Positions 16,721-26,063 are shown, counted from the first letter of the stretch. The stretch is 64,000 nt of DNA from Lactiplantibacillus daowaiensis (GCF_005405085.1 NZ_BJDJ01000001.1:206165-270164), one strand, 5' to 3'. Notes: generated from the sequence alone by a model not told the origin. Numbers and translations: made by a program.

Positions 16721-17644
16721 ATGATGCTTGCATATGGTTATCGAAAATTTGGGGGACCCGCCGTTTTTGAAGCATTACGGCAGCCGGCATTAACACCGAC
16801 ACCGAACCAGATCGTGATTAAAACTTTGGCAGTTAATTTAAATGATGCAGATCGTATCGAACGTTTAGGGGCAACCCCGGCGACACCTTTACCACTGATT
16901 CCGGGACATGATGTCGTGGGTGAAGTGGTCCAAGTCGGCGAAAACGTGACTGATTTACCATTAGGAACCCGGGTAGCAGCGTATACCCAACATACTTACG
17001 CTGAACAAGTCGTTGTCGACGCCGACACTGCTGTAACGGTACCAGACAACTTAACACCAGCCGATGCCGTTAGCTTAATTACGCCCGGTATCACCGCTTA
17101 TAAGACGGTACGCTACTTTGCTGACGTGCAAGCGGGACAAACCGTGATTGTCAAAGGCGCTGCCGGTAGCGTTGGTTCGTTGGTTGTCCAATTAGCCGAG
17201 CGTTTAGGCGCGCACGTGATCGCCATCGCCAGTCAACGTCATGCCGATGAACTGATTGCCCTGGGTGTGCAACAAGTCGTCGCCTACGACCACCACGACC
17301 CGGCGCACGTTTTGGCCGATCAAGGCGATGTCGTTATCAACGTGGCGTTAAATGGCGTCGATGGCAAAACTGATTTAGCAATGGCCAAATTTGATGCGAC
17401 AATTGCATCAGTCGCCACACGGTTACCCGCAACTAGCAAATCGATTCATTTCGAAGCGATTCATCCAACCAATGCCATTTCAGACCAAGCGGCGTTACAA
17501 ATGTTATTTAAACTATTAAGTACCGGGCAGTTGACGACCCATATCGGCTATCACTTGCCATTAACGTTAGCGGGGTTTATTCAAGGCCACGCCTTGCTTG
17601 ATGAACCCCATGATGGTCATATTATTGTTGAGCCTGAAGCTTAA
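16721..17644 (+). CDS. Medium-chain dehydrogenase, quinone oxidoreductase type
   Basis: A 307-residue MDR without the zinc-binding residues of alcohol dehydrogenases. The N-terminal GroES-like domain includes PGHDVVGEVVQVGENV (about residues 54-69), and the Rossmann motif is GAAGSVGSLVVQLA (about 148-161). It resembles QOR/zeta-crystallin-like NADPH:quinone or enone reductases acting in the cytoplasm. Two ATG codons lie in tandem after GGGAGGGGTT. It has its own 5' region and a strong bidirectional terminator, so it is independent of the neighbouring T-box and sucrose genes. The substrate cannot be inferred. Confidence 0.82.
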   Translation: MMLAYGYRKFGGPAVFEALRQPALTPTPNQIVIKTLAVNLNDADRIERLGATPATPLPLIPGHDVVGEVVQVGENVTDLPLGTRVAAYTQHTYAEQVVVDADTAVTVPDNLTPADAVSLITPGITAYKTVRYFADVQAGQTVIVKGAAGSVGSLVVQLAERLGAHVIAIASQRHADELIALGVQQVVAYDHHDPAHVLADQGDVVINVALNGVDGKTDLAMAKFDATIASVATRLPATSKSIHFEAIHPTNAISDQAALQMLFKLLSTGQLTTHIGYHLPLTLAGFIQGHALLDEPHDGHIIVEPEA

Positions 17645-17647
17645 CCT

Positions 17648-17685
17648 AAAAAATCGCTGCGACAAAACCTGTCGCGGCGATTTTT
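17648..17685. terminator. Bidirectional intrinsic terminator
   Basis: AAAAAATCGCTGCGACA (17648-17664) pairs with TGTCGCGGCGATTTTT (17670-17685) between the MDR gene and the convergent LacI gene. Confidence 0.85.
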
Positions 17686-17692
17686 GCTTGGC

Positions 17693-18673
17693 TTAAACTG
17701 TTGTACCAGCGATTACTTTAACTGGTAAGGTATATTGTGCTTCTAAGTGACAGTCCGTATTTTTGATTCGTTGCAATAGTAAGTCGATCATCAGTGTCAC
17801 CAAATCATCGATTGGTTGACTAATCGTCGTTAACTCTGGATGATAAGCTTGCATAAAGGGCGTGCCATCATAGCCAATGACACTTAGATCCGTTGGTACT
17901 TGTAATTGTAGCTGTTGCGCGACTTGCAACACCAAAAGTGCCGTTAAGTCATCCGTACAAAAGATGCCATCTGGACGTTCAGCCCGCGTTAAAAGTTGTT
18001 TAATTTGAACTAACTTTAATGTCGGTGATAATTGAAAGTTCAAAATCGACCGTGATGCCGTTAGTCCCGCGGCTTTCAAGGCCGCATAGTAACCCGCTAA
18101 CCGTTGATTAGTCGGACTATTAGGCTGCTGCCAACTTGTGATGATATGGGGCCTTTTCACGCCCGCATGGACCATCAACTGACCGGCTTGGCGCCCGCCT
18201 TGTGCATTGTCAGAACTCACAATGGGAATCGTCTTTGATAAATAACGGTCAAATGAAATAATCGGCAAACCCGTTTGCTCATATTCTTGAATACCCAAGT
18301 TATGGGCGCCGGCAATGATGCCATCAACTTGATTAGCCATCAACATCCGTAGGCAGGCCCGTTCTTTGTCGGGATCATCCCCGGCATTACATAGCATTAC
18401 CCGATACCCCTTCGCAAATAACTGTGTCTCTAACAATGACACCATCGCCCCAAAGAAGGGATTCGCCACGCTTGGAAAGATCAAGCCAATCAACTTCGTT
18501 TGCTTGCCCTGCAAGGAACGCGCCAAACTATTCGGCTGATAATTCAATTGTTGCATCGCCGCAAAGACTTTTTGTTTGGTCGTTTCAGATAACGACCCAT
18601 AATTATTAATGACGCGTGAAACTGTCGTCGGTGAGACACCGGCCACCTTAGCCACATCGGTTAGTTTTACCAT
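17693..18673 (-). CDS. sacR: LacI-family sucrose regulator
   Basis: A 326-residue LacI/GalR repressor. The N-terminal helix-turn-helix VAKVAGVSPTTVSRVINNYG (residues 7-26) is followed by the hinge QPNSLARSLQG and a sugar-binding-like core. Its ATG is 10 bases after the stop of the GH32 sucrase gene, so it is the second gene of the sac transcript and probably represses it. Two related operator-like sites (20219-20236 and 20299-20316) lie in the divergent region between the sucrase and fructokinase genes. Gene order sucrase-regulator with a GH13 glucosidase beyond matches the sacA-sacR-agl order of L. plantarum. Confidence 0.82.
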   Translation of the reverse strand: MVKLTDVAKVAGVSPTTVSRVINNYGSLSETTKQKVFAAMQQLNYQPNSLARSLQGKQTKLIGLIFPSVANPFFGAMVSLLETQLFAKGYRVMLCNAGDDPDKERACLRMLMANQVDGIIAGAHNLGIQEYEQTGLPIISFDRYLSKTIPIVSSDNAQGGRQAGQLMVHAGVKRPHIITSWQQPNSPTNQRLAGYYAALKAAGLTASRSILNFQLSPTLKLVQIKQLLTRAERPDGIFCTDDLTALLVLQVAQQLQLQVPTDLSVIGYDGTPFMQAYHPELTTISQPIDDLVTLMIDLLLQRIKNTDCHLEAQYTLPVKVIAGTTV

Positions 18674-18683
18674 TTTAATCCCA

Positions 18684-20159
18684 TCAATCCTGATTTATTG
18701 AAGCAAGCTGCCAGCCTTGTAAGTTTAACGCCACCGTAAAGCCGGTGGTGGTTAATTGCCACGGCCCGGCCGGTGGAAATAGCCGGCCCGTTAAGACGGT
18801 CGCACCATCATTCAAGTACAACTCAAACACGCTATTATCGAGTAATAGTTGACCGGTAACAGCCTGTCCAACCGGTAAAGTTGCTGTTCGACTCGTCCCA
18901 TAATCCACGGCAACACCGGCGCCAGCAGCGCTTCGATCAACCACTAGTTTACCATGAACCGTATCAAATGTGAGAGTTAACCCAGCACCAGTCACCTGGT
19001 TCATGACAATTGTTAGGGTGCCCTGCTGGTCAGCTGGAATCGTAAACTGCAACTCACTTTGAGCTGGAATGCTGGCTGATTCAGTAGTTAAGGCTAATCG
19101 TCGCGTCCGTAGTGTTTCAAGACTGGTGACGGGGGTTTGTCGTAATTCGCCGTGGCATAGCCGTAACGTTTTGACCATGCTCAACCCATTAGCCCAACCT
19201 TCCTGGTCACTCGGATAAGTGGTATCTGGCAACCCAATCCAGCTCACCGCTAAAACTTGACCATCTGGGGCATTAAACGCTTGGGTCGCATACACATCAA
19301 AACCCGCATCTAATAAACGCAGTGGACTCGGATTAACAATGCGCAGGTGCTCCCAATCAAAAGCCGTCCCCACCACATACGCATTCGGATAGCGATTATC
19401 ACTAGCTAACACGTCTGGGCTAATGCCCTGTGGACAAAAAGTCAGGACGGGGCGATCGTCAATGAAGACTAAATTTGGACATTCGACCATGTACCCTAAA
19501 GCTTGGTCGCCAAACGTCAACTCACCAGCAATGTGCCACGGACCGGTGACATCACGGGCCCGATAAACCAAGATATGACCCGTTTGATCCTGCTTTTGTG
19601 CCCCTAAAATCGCATAATACCACTCGCCGTGTCGAATCAACTGTGGATCGCGAAAATGTTCAGTCACGCCCGTTGGTGGGTCACTGATAAGCGGCGCTAC
19701 TAACTTAGTCACTTGATTAGCCGTCGTTAACCAAGCCCCATTTTGTTTCGGATGCCGTTGCCACTGCTGATCACGGACATTGCCGGTATACATTAAGAAT
19801 AACCGGTCTTCAACTGGCAGTGCCGACCCGGAATAAACCCCTTGTTGGTCTAGTGGGCTATCTGGCGTTAGCGCACGACCCAAGTTTTGCCAATGAAGCA
19901 AATCATCACTAACTAAATGTACCCAGCTTTTTAATCCATGTACCGGGCCAAATGGAAAACTTTGATAAAATAACTGCCATTGACCATTGAAGTAAGTAAA
20001 ACCATTGGGATCATTTAATAAACCGGTCGTGGGCTGGATATGATACCCAAACCGCCAATGTGATTGTGCGATTTTGGCACGTAAGTCGATTAATTGTTGT
20101 GCCGGCCATTGCGCATACGGTCGATAGCGCATTGCCGTCGTCCAACTGGTAACTGTCAT
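18684..20159 (-). CDS. sacA: Sucrose-6-phosphate hydrolase/beta-fructosidase, GH32
   Basis: A 491-residue GH32 enzyme without a signal peptide. The nucleophile motif NDPNG is at residues 49-53 (Asp50), the transition-state stabiliser FRDP at 169-172, and the acid/base motif ECPNL begins at Glu226; a C-terminal beta-sandwich domain follows (about 355-490). Cytoplasmic GH32 enzymes of lactobacilli cleave sucrose 6-phosphate delivered by a PTS, or free sucrose and kestose when an ABC or symporter is used. No sucrose PTS gene is next to it here, so the phosphorylated substrate is uncertain. It starts with ATG at 20159 after AGGAGG and is followed by sacR. Confidence 0.88.
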   Translation of the reverse strand: MTVTSWTTAMRYRPYAQWPAQQLIDLRAKIAQSHWRFGYHIQPTTGLLNDPNGFTYFNGQWQLFYQSFPFGPVHGLKSWVHLVSDDLLHWQNLGRALTPDSPLDQQGVYSGSALPVEDRLFLMYTGNVRDQQWQRHPKQNGAWLTTANQVTKLVAPLISDPPTGVTEHFRDPQLIRHGEWYYAILGAQKQDQTGHILVYRARDVTGPWHIAGELTFGDQALGYMVECPNLVFIDDRPVLTFCPQGISPDVLASDNRYPNAYVVGTAFDWEHLRIVNPSPLRLLDAGFDVYATQAFNAPDGQVLAVSWIGLPDTTYPSDQEGWANGLSMVKTLRLCHGELRQTPVTSLETLRTRRLALTTESASIPAQSELQFTIPADQQGTLTIVMNQVTGAGLTLTFDTVHGKLVVDRSAAGAGVAVDYGTSRTATLPVGQAVTGQLLLDNSVFELYLNDGATVLTGRLFPPAGPWQLTTTGFTVALNLQGWQLASINQD

Positions 20160-20218
20160 TCTTGGTTCCTCCTAATGTATCCGTTATCATTAACGCTATC
20201 TTAAGGTCTATTGATAAA

Positions 20219-20236
20219 AATGTCAAACGATTATCA
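20219..20236. promoter_or_regulatory. Candidate SacR operator 1
   Basis: AATGTCAAACGATTATCA shares AATGTCAAACG with the inverted site 80 bases to the right. It lies 60 bases upstream of sacA. Confidence 0.45.
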
Positions 20237-20298
20237 ATTAAAAAAGTTTCTTCTTGTCTGAATAGCATCATTAACAGCATCACACCAGAAATAAATAT

Positions 20299-20316
20299 TG
20301 TCACACGTTTGACATT
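20299..20316. promoter_or_regulatory. Candidate SacR operator 2
   Basis: TGTCACACGTTTGACATT, whose reverse complement begins AATGTCAAACG, is the inverse of operator 1. The pair brackets the sacA promoter region and could allow looping. Confidence 0.45.
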
Positions 20317-20363
20317 TAGGCCAAAACTAGTATGATTAATGACAACGATACTGATGATTTTTT

Positions 20364-20400
20364 TGTAACCGTTCACAATTTCAAGCAAAAAGCGTATACT
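20364..20400 (+). promoter_or_regulatory. Fructokinase promoter with an overlapping perfect cre
   Basis: TGTAACCGTTCACA (20364-20377) fits the cre consensus at all 14 positions. Its last six bases, TTCACA (20372-20377), serve as the -35, 17 bases before TATACT (20395-20400). CcpA bound here would block RNA polymerase directly. Confidence 0.75.
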
Positions 20401-20447
20401 AATACACAAAAGTATATACATATAACGATTAATTGGAGGATTTTAAC

Positions 20448-21314
20448 ATGACTTTAGGTGCAATTGAAGCAGGTGGAACTAAATTTGTATGTGCGATTGG
20501 TGACGAAACTGGGCAAGTCACCGATCGGATCTCGATTCCAACCACGACCCCCGCTGAAACCATGGCAGCCGTCGAAACTTATTTTAAAGCCCATCCGGTA
20601 GCCGCCATCGGCATCGGTTCATTCGGCCCGATTGGGGTCAACCCTGACGATCCGAAATACGGCTATATCACGACGACACCTAAACCTGGTTGGGGCGATT
20701 TTGACTTTTTAGGTCACTTGAAGCAACATGTCGATGTGCCTTTGTATTGGACGACTGATGTGAATGAAGCGGCTTACGGTGAAGCAGAAATGGGCATTGC
20801 TAAAGATGTTCCTAACAGCATTTACGTCACGATTGGGACTGGCGTTGGCGCGGGGGTCATTAGCCACAATCAAATTTTCAATGGTCGCACGCATACTGAA
20901 TTAGGCCACATGCGGTTAAACCGCCTACCTGGTGATGACTTTGAAAACAACTGCCCTTACCATGATATTTGCTTAGAAGGTATGGCCGCTGGTCCCGCAA
21001 TTGGCAAGCGAACTGGTAAAACCGGCAAAGATGTTGCCAGTGATGATCCGGTCTGGGAAACTGTCGCTGATTACATCGCGCAGGCCTGTGTGAATTTAAC
21101 GGTCGCTTTTGCGCCAGATAAAATCATTTTAAATGGTGGCGTTATGAAACAAACCCAACTATTTCCAATCATTCGTCAAAAATTTGAAGCCTACTTGAAT
21201 CACTACGAAACGGTCCCCGCTTTAGATCATTACATTGTGCCGGCCGGACTCGGTGATAATTCTGGGGTTGTTGGTGGCTTACTCTTAGCTAAGCTTGCTC
21301 TGCAAGAAGCTTAA
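20448..21314 (+). CDS. scrK: ROK-family fructokinase
   Basis: A 288-residue sugar kinase. I chose the ATG at 20448, 8 bases after GGAGG; an in-frame TTG 15 bases earlier overlaps the ribosome site. The ATP-binding start GAIEAGGTK (residues 4-12) and the ROK zinc motif (GHMRLNRL, then CPYHDIC) are present. It phosphorylates fructose released by the GH32 enzyme. It is divergent from sacA, with its own cre-controlled promoter and terminator. In L. plantarum a PTS gene (pts1BCA) lies between these two genes; here only 288 bases separate them. Confidence 0.88.
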   Translation: MTLGAIEAGGTKFVCAIGDETGQVTDRISIPTTTPAETMAAVETYFKAHPVAAIGIGSFGPIGVNPDDPKYGYITTTPKPGWGDFDFLGHLKQHVDVPLYWTTDVNEAAYGEAEMGIAKDVPNSIYVTIGTGVGAGVISHNQIFNGRTHTELGHMRLNRLPGDDFENNCPYHDICLEGMAAGPAIGKRTGKTGKDVASDDPVWETVADYIAQACVNLTVAFAPDKIILNGGVMKQTQLFPIIRQKFEAYLNHYETVPALDHYIVPAGLGDNSGVVGGLLLAKLALQEA

Positions 21315-21440
21315 TCTTTACAAGATTCATACACAAACTTGATGAAACCTTTGTATCAGCTTGTTACACTACGAATTGAAACAAGCTAGCCAACCCCTAG
21401 AATGTTTTCGGACAGTCTTCCTAATATGTGATGACTATCT

Positions 21441-21475
21441 AAAACGCGTTCAGCTATTTGCTGGACGCGTTTTTG
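21441..21475 (+). terminator. Terminator of the fructokinase gene
   Basis: AAAACGCGTTCAGC (21441-21454) pairs with GCTGGACGCGTTTTT (21460-21474). Confidence 0.8.
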
Positions 21476-21588
21476 TGTGCTGATTATGGGCCAGCAGGAT
21501 GATGCAATTAACCAGGGCCACTAATAATGATGACGCTTTTTTCATGTGACGCTTGGCTACGACCGCTTCCTACTTTGTGAGTCGAAAC

Positions 21589-21698
21589 GTGTTCAGACCG
21601 ACTGCTCCCTCCGCTTAGCTACGCCAACGATACAATGCCAAGCCCGCATTATACCGTTGGCGTAGCTATGCTCAGGAGCAACCCGTCGGTCCTCACAC
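21589..21698. repeat. 110-base imperfect palindromic element
   Basis: TAGCTACGCCAACG (21616-21629) pairs with CGTTGGCGTAGCTA (21655-21668), extended inward by AATGC/GCATT. Outward, ACCGAC (21597-21602) pairs with GTCGGT (21685-21690) and GTG/CAC closes the ends. It encodes no protein and lacks a terminator T-run. It may be a miniature repeat element or a structured RNA. Confidence 0.6.
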
Positions 21699-21839
21699 TC
21701 TTGTAAATAAAAAGAGACCCGGAAATTCCGGGCCTCCAAGGAGTAGGTTAGAATGAATTTAACATCATTCTAGAGTTTTGGGACTTGACCCCAACAAGTT
21801 TCGGACACGTCGAGATCAAGTTTAAAAAGGTTAGCTAAA

Positions 21840-24116
21840 TTAATTGGTAGCACTTGCCACTGAATCGGCCAATTCCACTGACTTACCGTTAAGTTCGATC
21901 GTTAATGGTTGTCCACTAACTAAGTCAACAGTCGTCCCGTTTTGATCCACGGCCACCTTCAACAAGCGACCCCGGAAGTTAACGTGGAATTGATAGTGTT
22001 GCCATTGCTTCGGTACAAATGGCGCAAACGATAAGGTATCGTCGCGAACCCGCATCCCAGCAAAGCCTTGCACAATTGCCAACCATGAACCAGTCATCGA
22101 GGTAATGTGTAACCCATCGACCGTATCATTGTTGTAGTTATCAAGGTCTAACCGCGCTGTCCGGGCATACATTTCAACGGCTTTGTCTTCATAATGTAAG
22201 TCCGCCGCTAAAATCGCATGAACTGCTGGTGACAAGCTTGATTCATGAACCGTTAATGGTTCGTAGAAATCAAAGTTAGCCTTCTTTTGTTCATGGGTAA
22301 AGCTATCCATGAAGTAATAGACCCCTTGCAAGACATCGGCTTGCTTGATGTATGGTGACCGCAAGATTTTATCCCATGACCAGTTTTGGTTGATTGGCCG
22401 TTGGTCCGCTGGAATGGCGGAAACTGGCTTGATATCTTTGTCCAAATACGTGTCATTTTGAACAAAGATGCCTAACTTGTCATCATGTGGGAAGTACATC
22501 CGGTCAACAATATCTTGCCATTTCGCCAATTCGGCCGCTGAGATGTTCAGTGATTCACGCTTATCATCATCGACCGTCTTCAAACTAGCCAACGTATATT
22601 CTAACGTCCAGCGCGCCATAAAGTTGGTGTACCAGTTGTTGTTGACATTATTTTCATATTCATTTGGCCCAGTGACCCCATGAATCATGTATTGTTGGTT
22701 TCGTTCAGAGAAGTGGACCCGATCAGCCCAGAACCGTGAAATCGCAGTTAAAACATCAATCCCTTTGGTCTTCAAATACGTGGTATCGCCCGTGTAACGG
22801 GTGTAATTGAAGATGGCATACGCGATGGAACCATTCCGATGAATTTCTTCAAAGGTAATTTCCCATTCGTTATGGCATTCGATCCCGTTGAAAGTGACCA
22901 TTGGGAACAACGCGCCATCTAAGCCTTGCATTTGGGCATTATGATAAGCGCCATCCAATTGGTTATAACGGTATTCGAGCAAGTGTTCCGTGACGTCTGG
23001 TTTAGCTAATGACAAGTAGAATGGTACCCCGAAGGCTTCGGTATCCCAATAAGTGGCACCACCGTATTTTTCACCGGTAAAGCCCTTTGGTCCTAAGTTC
23101 AAGCGACTGTCTTCACCATAGTAAGTTGAGAACAACTGGAATAAGTTAAACCGAATCCCTTGTTGCGCCGCATCGTCACCATCAATGGCAACATCGGCAA
23201 GTTCCCAGCGTTTAGCCCAAAGATCTGTATGCGCTTGGCGTAAGTCTTCATAACTTTGGCTTGCCACTTGTTCGCTGATTTGGGCTAAGCCGGTCCGCAA
23301 AGCCGTCACGTCTTCATAATCACGTGAGGTCACCACAATGACCCGTTTTTCAAAGGTCTTGGTTTCGTCAGCGTCCAACGTGCCACGGAAGATGTTGGTC
23401 ACGGCTTTTTCGGTTTCCGGTGCAGCTGCACCCCGAAAATCCGTTTTATGCATCATTTGCATCCCTAAAGTAAAACGTGGGGTGCCAAAATCGTTTGGCT
23501 TAGTTTCAGCGACCATGCTACCACCAGTGATGGCATGGCTCTTGTCTAAGACTTGCCAGAATTGTTCATCATAGTTCGCGTCTTCGTTGAAGACGTCCGC
23601 ATCGATTTGGGAGATAAACCCGAGTTGCACTGGTTCTTCACTCAAGTTATGCACGCTATAGTGCACATCGAACAATTCTTTTTGGGCAACACTGACAAAG
23701 CGGTCGATCATGAACTGCACGCGCTTATCCCCTTTGGTCACAATGAATGACCGCCGTAAGATACCACTATGCATATCAAGATCTAAGGTGAAATCACTGA
23801 CTTTATCTTTAGCTAAATCAACTTGGTCACCATCAATCGTCAAGTTGACTTTGATGAAGTTGACTGCGTTGATGACCTTACCGAAGTAAGCTGGATAACC
23901 GTTCTTCCACCAACCAACTCTAGTCTTGTCTGGGTACCATACGCCCCCGAGGTAAATCCCCTTTAAGGTGTCATTGGAATAATGTTCCTCAAACATCCCG
24001 CGCATCCCCATGTAGCCGTTTCCAATACTAGTAATACTTTCTTGTAGGCGTTTATCCGTTGGCACTAATTCGTGGCTAAGCACGTGCCATGGATCAACTT
24101 CAAAAATTCGTTTCAT
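21840..24116 (-). CDS. mapA: Maltose phosphorylase, GH65
   Basis: A 758-residue GH65 phosphorylase of full family length. The N-terminal beta-sandwich covers about residues 1-270, then an (alpha/alpha)6 barrel with GGATYWDTEAF (352-362) and HNEWEITFEEIHRNG (415-429); general acid Glu486 lies in GPNEYENNVNNNWYTN. It uses phosphate to split maltose into beta-glucose 1-phosphate and glucose in the cytoplasm. It is the last gene of the alpha-glucoside region, 100 bases after the MsmK-type gene, with an intrinsic terminator between them. Related GH65 members act on trehalose, kojibiose or nigerose; the motif set and the maltodextrin context favour maltose. No beta-phosphoglucomutase gene is in the window. 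Confidence 0.88.
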   Translation of the reverse strand: MKRIFEVDPWHVLSHELVPTDKRLQESITSIGNGYMGMRGMFEEHYSNDTLKGIYLGGVWYPDKTRVGWWKNGYPAYFGKVINAVNFIKVNLTIDGDQVDLAKDKVSDFTLDLDMHSGILRRSFIVTKGDKRVQFMIDRFVSVAQKELFDVHYSVHNLSEEPVQLGFISQIDADVFNEDANYDEQFWQVLDKSHAITGGSMVAETKPNDFGTPRFTLGMQMMHKTDFRGAAAPETEKAVTNIFRGTLDADETKTFEKRVIVVTSRDYEDVTALRTGLAQISEQVASQSYEDLRQAHTDLWAKRWELADVAIDGDDAAQQGIRFNLFQLFSTYYGEDSRLNLGPKGFTGEKYGGATYWDTEAFGVPFYLSLAKPDVTEHLLEYRYNQLDGAYHNAQMQGLDGALFPMVTFNGIECHNEWEITFEEIHRNGSIAYAIFNYTRYTGDTTYLKTKGIDVLTAISRFWADRVHFSERNQQYMIHGVTGPNEYENNVNNNWYTNFMARWTLEYTLASLKTVDDDKRESLNISAAELAKWQDIVDRMYFPHDDKLGIFVQNDTYLDKDIKPVSAIPADQRPINQNWSWDKILRSPYIKQADVLQGVYYFMDSFTHEQKKANFDFYEPLTVHESSLSPAVHAILAADLHYEDKAVEMYARTARLDLDNYNNDTVDGLHITSMTGSWLAIVQGFAGMRVRDDTLSFAPFVPKQWQHYQFHVNFRGRLLKVAVDQNGTTVDLVSGQPLTIELNGKSVELADSVASATN

Positions 24117-24144
24117 TCGTTTACGTCCTCCTAATTGGCCCTGA

Positions 24145-24184
24145 TAAAAAGAGCCTGAGACATTCCTGTCACCAGACTCTTTTC
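24145..24184 (-). terminator. Terminator between the ABC ATPase and maltose phosphorylase genes
   Basis: On the minus strand AAAAGAGTCTGGTGACA pairs with TGTCTCAGGCTCTTTTT. It should reduce read-through from the ABC operon into mapA, allowing different levels. Confidence 0.7.
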
Positions 24185-24216
24185 AGCAGATCTAACGTGA
24201 CCGCACTACGCTTGAA

Positions 24217-25320
24217 TTATTCAATCGTAACTTGGGTATCGTCATCGAAGAAATGAGCCTTGCTCATTTCAAATGCCATTTTGACTTCTTCGCCTGGTTT
24301 ATGATAATCACGAGCATTAACTTGAGCCACAAATTCAGTGTCCCCGGTCCGTGAATAGAGCATTGAATCAGTCCCTAAGAATTCTGAAACTTCAACTTTG
24401 GCATCAACCAAAGCATCCGACATGGCTTCTAAGGCCACTTGTTCGGTATGAATATCTTCTGGCCGGACCCCAACGGTAAGTTTCTTACCTTCGTAGCCTT
24501 TATCCCGTAAGACCTTTAAACGGCCTTCAGGAATCGCAACATCTAAGCCCTTGCCATTTGAAACGCGGCCGTTTTCCAGCTTTGCATCAAAGAAGTTCAT
24601 TGAAGGAGAACCCATAAAGCCAGCGACAAACTTATTAGCTGGTTTGTTATACAAATCATCAGGCGTCCCAACTTGTTGGACTTTCCCGTCATTCATAATA
24701 ACAATCCGATCGGCCATCGTCATCGCTTCGACTTGGTCATGAGTAACGTAAATCATGTTGGTCTTTAAACGTTGGTGCAATTGGGCGATTTGTGTCCGCA
24801 TTTGCACCCGTAACTTGGCATCCAAGTTAGAAAGAGGTTCGTCAAGTAAGAATAACTTGGCATCCCGGACAATCGCACGGCCCAAGGCCACCCGTTGCCG
24901 TTGCCCACCTGATAAGGCCCCTGGCTTACGTTGTAAGTAGTCAGTCAACCCTAAAATATCGGCGGCATTATCAACCCGTTTCTTGATTTCATCTTTTGGC
25001 ATCTTCCGAATCTTCAACCCGAAAGCCATGTTGTCAAAGACCGTCATTTGTGGATATAACGCGTAGTTTTGGAAGACCATCGCAATATTACGATCCTTAG
25101 GATGGACGTCATTCATAACTTCGCCATCCATCTTCAAATCACCTTTAGTAATATCTTCCAACCCGGCGATCATCCGCAAAGTTGTTGATTTCCCACACCC
25201 GGACGGACCAACGAAAACGATAAATTCATTATCTTTAATATCTAAGTTAAAATCAGTTACCGAATCCGCATCGTTGCCAGGATAACGTTTATAAATATGT
25301 TCTAGTTTTATTTCAGCCAT
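24217..25320 (-). CDS. msmK: Sugar ABC transporter ATPase, MsmK/MalK family
   Basis: A 367-residue CUT1 ATPase. Walker A GPSGCGKST is at 38-46, the Q-loop is FQNYALYPQ (83-91), the signature is LSGGQRQR (136-143), Walker B is LFLLDEP (156-162), and a TOBE regulatory domain fills about 235-367. It energises the permease pair encoded upstream and, as MsmK-type ATPases often do, may serve other sugar importers. It lies 43 bases after the DUF624 gene on the same strand. Confidence 0.9.
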   Translation of the reverse strand: MAEIKLEHIYKRYPGNDADSVTDFNLDIKDNEFIVFVGPSGCGKSTTLRMIAGLEDITKGDLKMDGEVMNDVHPKDRNIAMVFQNYALYPQMTVFDNMAFGLKIRKMPKDEIKKRVDNAADILGLTDYLQRKPGALSGGQRQRVALGRAIVRDAKLFLLDEPLSNLDAKLRVQMRTQIAQLHQRLKTNMIYVTHDQVEAMTMADRIVIMNDGKVQQVGTPDDLYNKPANKFVAGFMGSPSMNFFDAKLENGRVSNGKGLDVAIPEGRLKVLRDKGYEGKKLTVGVRPEDIHTEQVALEAMSDALVDAKVEVSEFLGTDSMLYSRTGDTEFVAQVNARDYHKPGEEVKMAFEMSKAHFFDDDTQVTIE

Positions 25321-25363
25321 TACGCAAACGCTCCTTCATTTCCATAGTTCATTTCGCTTAATA

Positions 25364-26032
25364 TCAGTTCGTCGCTTGATTGTCATCGGTTGCTTTGATT
25401 CTCGGATTAAAAATGCGGTAAGTTGCTAGCGCTGCCAAAGACATGCTAAACAATAAGATGCAAAAGATTAATCGAAGTTCAAAGTTAATGGCAAACAGCC
25501 CAATCGTCGCTACTGCTGAAAGCAATAACTTAAAGGGGTGGGCTACCACCAATTCAATGACCGAAGTTGATTCAAACTGACTGTAATTCCATCCGTTCCA
25601 AAGTGTTAATAACACGACACCTACAACTAACGTGACAACATGTAACATCACATTAGTGGTGGTGACCCGTAATAAGATCATCCACCCACTTGCCAGCACC
25701 GCAATTAACACATTGGGCTGCCAGTGCATTAAAGCTTTTAAATAAGCTAACCCAGTTGCGCGGAGAAACGACCCACTATCAGTCGTTTGCCACGTTTTAA
25801 CTGCTTGATACGCAGCAGTTGTGGCTGGGACGGTAAAGGCCACTAACATCACGGTGACCAGACTCATCGTTAACGCGTAAGTTTGATTCATTGGCAAACT
25901 AAACGCCAAAATCAACATCACTAACACGGGTAAGTTGATCAAAAACCAAACTAAGTTAATCGTGACTAACGCGGCAATCCAGTTGCCTATAACCGTCAGT
26001 TTTTGACCAAACTTTGATTGTAAATTTAACAT
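25364..26032 (-). CDS. DUF624 (YesL-like) membrane protein
   Basis: A 222-residue membrane protein with about five hydrophobic helices. The start FGQKLTVIGNWIAALVTINL and the conserved NLPVLVM segment are typical of YesL/DUF624 proteins, which are repeatedly encoded with CUT1 oligosaccharide importers. Its role is unknown; assistance to transporter assembly or regulation has been suggested by co-occurrence only. It sits between the second permease gene and the ATPase gene in the same transcript. Confidence 0.78.
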   Translation of the reverse strand: MLNLQSKFGQKLTVIGNWIAALVTINLVWFLINLPVLVMLILAFSLPMNQTYALTMSLVTVMLVAFTVPATTAAYQAVKTWQTTDSGSFLRATGLAYLKALMHWQPNVLIAVLASGWMILLRVTTTNVMLHVVTLVVGVVLLTLWNGWNYSQFESTSVIELVVAHPFKLLLSAVATIGLFAINFELRLIFCILLFSMSLAALATYRIFNPRIKATDDNQATN

Positions 26033-26063
26033 TAGGACCCTCCCTTCGCTTCATTGACTTTAA

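Larger units (their letters stand above)
21315..21839. other. 525-base intergenic region with stacked inverted repeats
   Basis: No gene is visible. The region contains the fructokinase terminator (21441-21475), a 110-base imperfect palindrome (21589-21698), a CCCGGAA/TTCCGGG hairpin (21718-21732) and a TAGAATGA/TCATTCTA hairpin (21749-21772). No cre or promoter was confidently found. Confidence 0.6.

Noticed and set aside
20011..20421. A 136-codon minus-strand frame covering the sacA start and the sac/scrK divergent region
   Set aside because: It overlaps the well-supported GH32 N-terminus and the promoter, operator and cre sequences; it has no ribosome site and a composition typical of translated AT-rich spacer.
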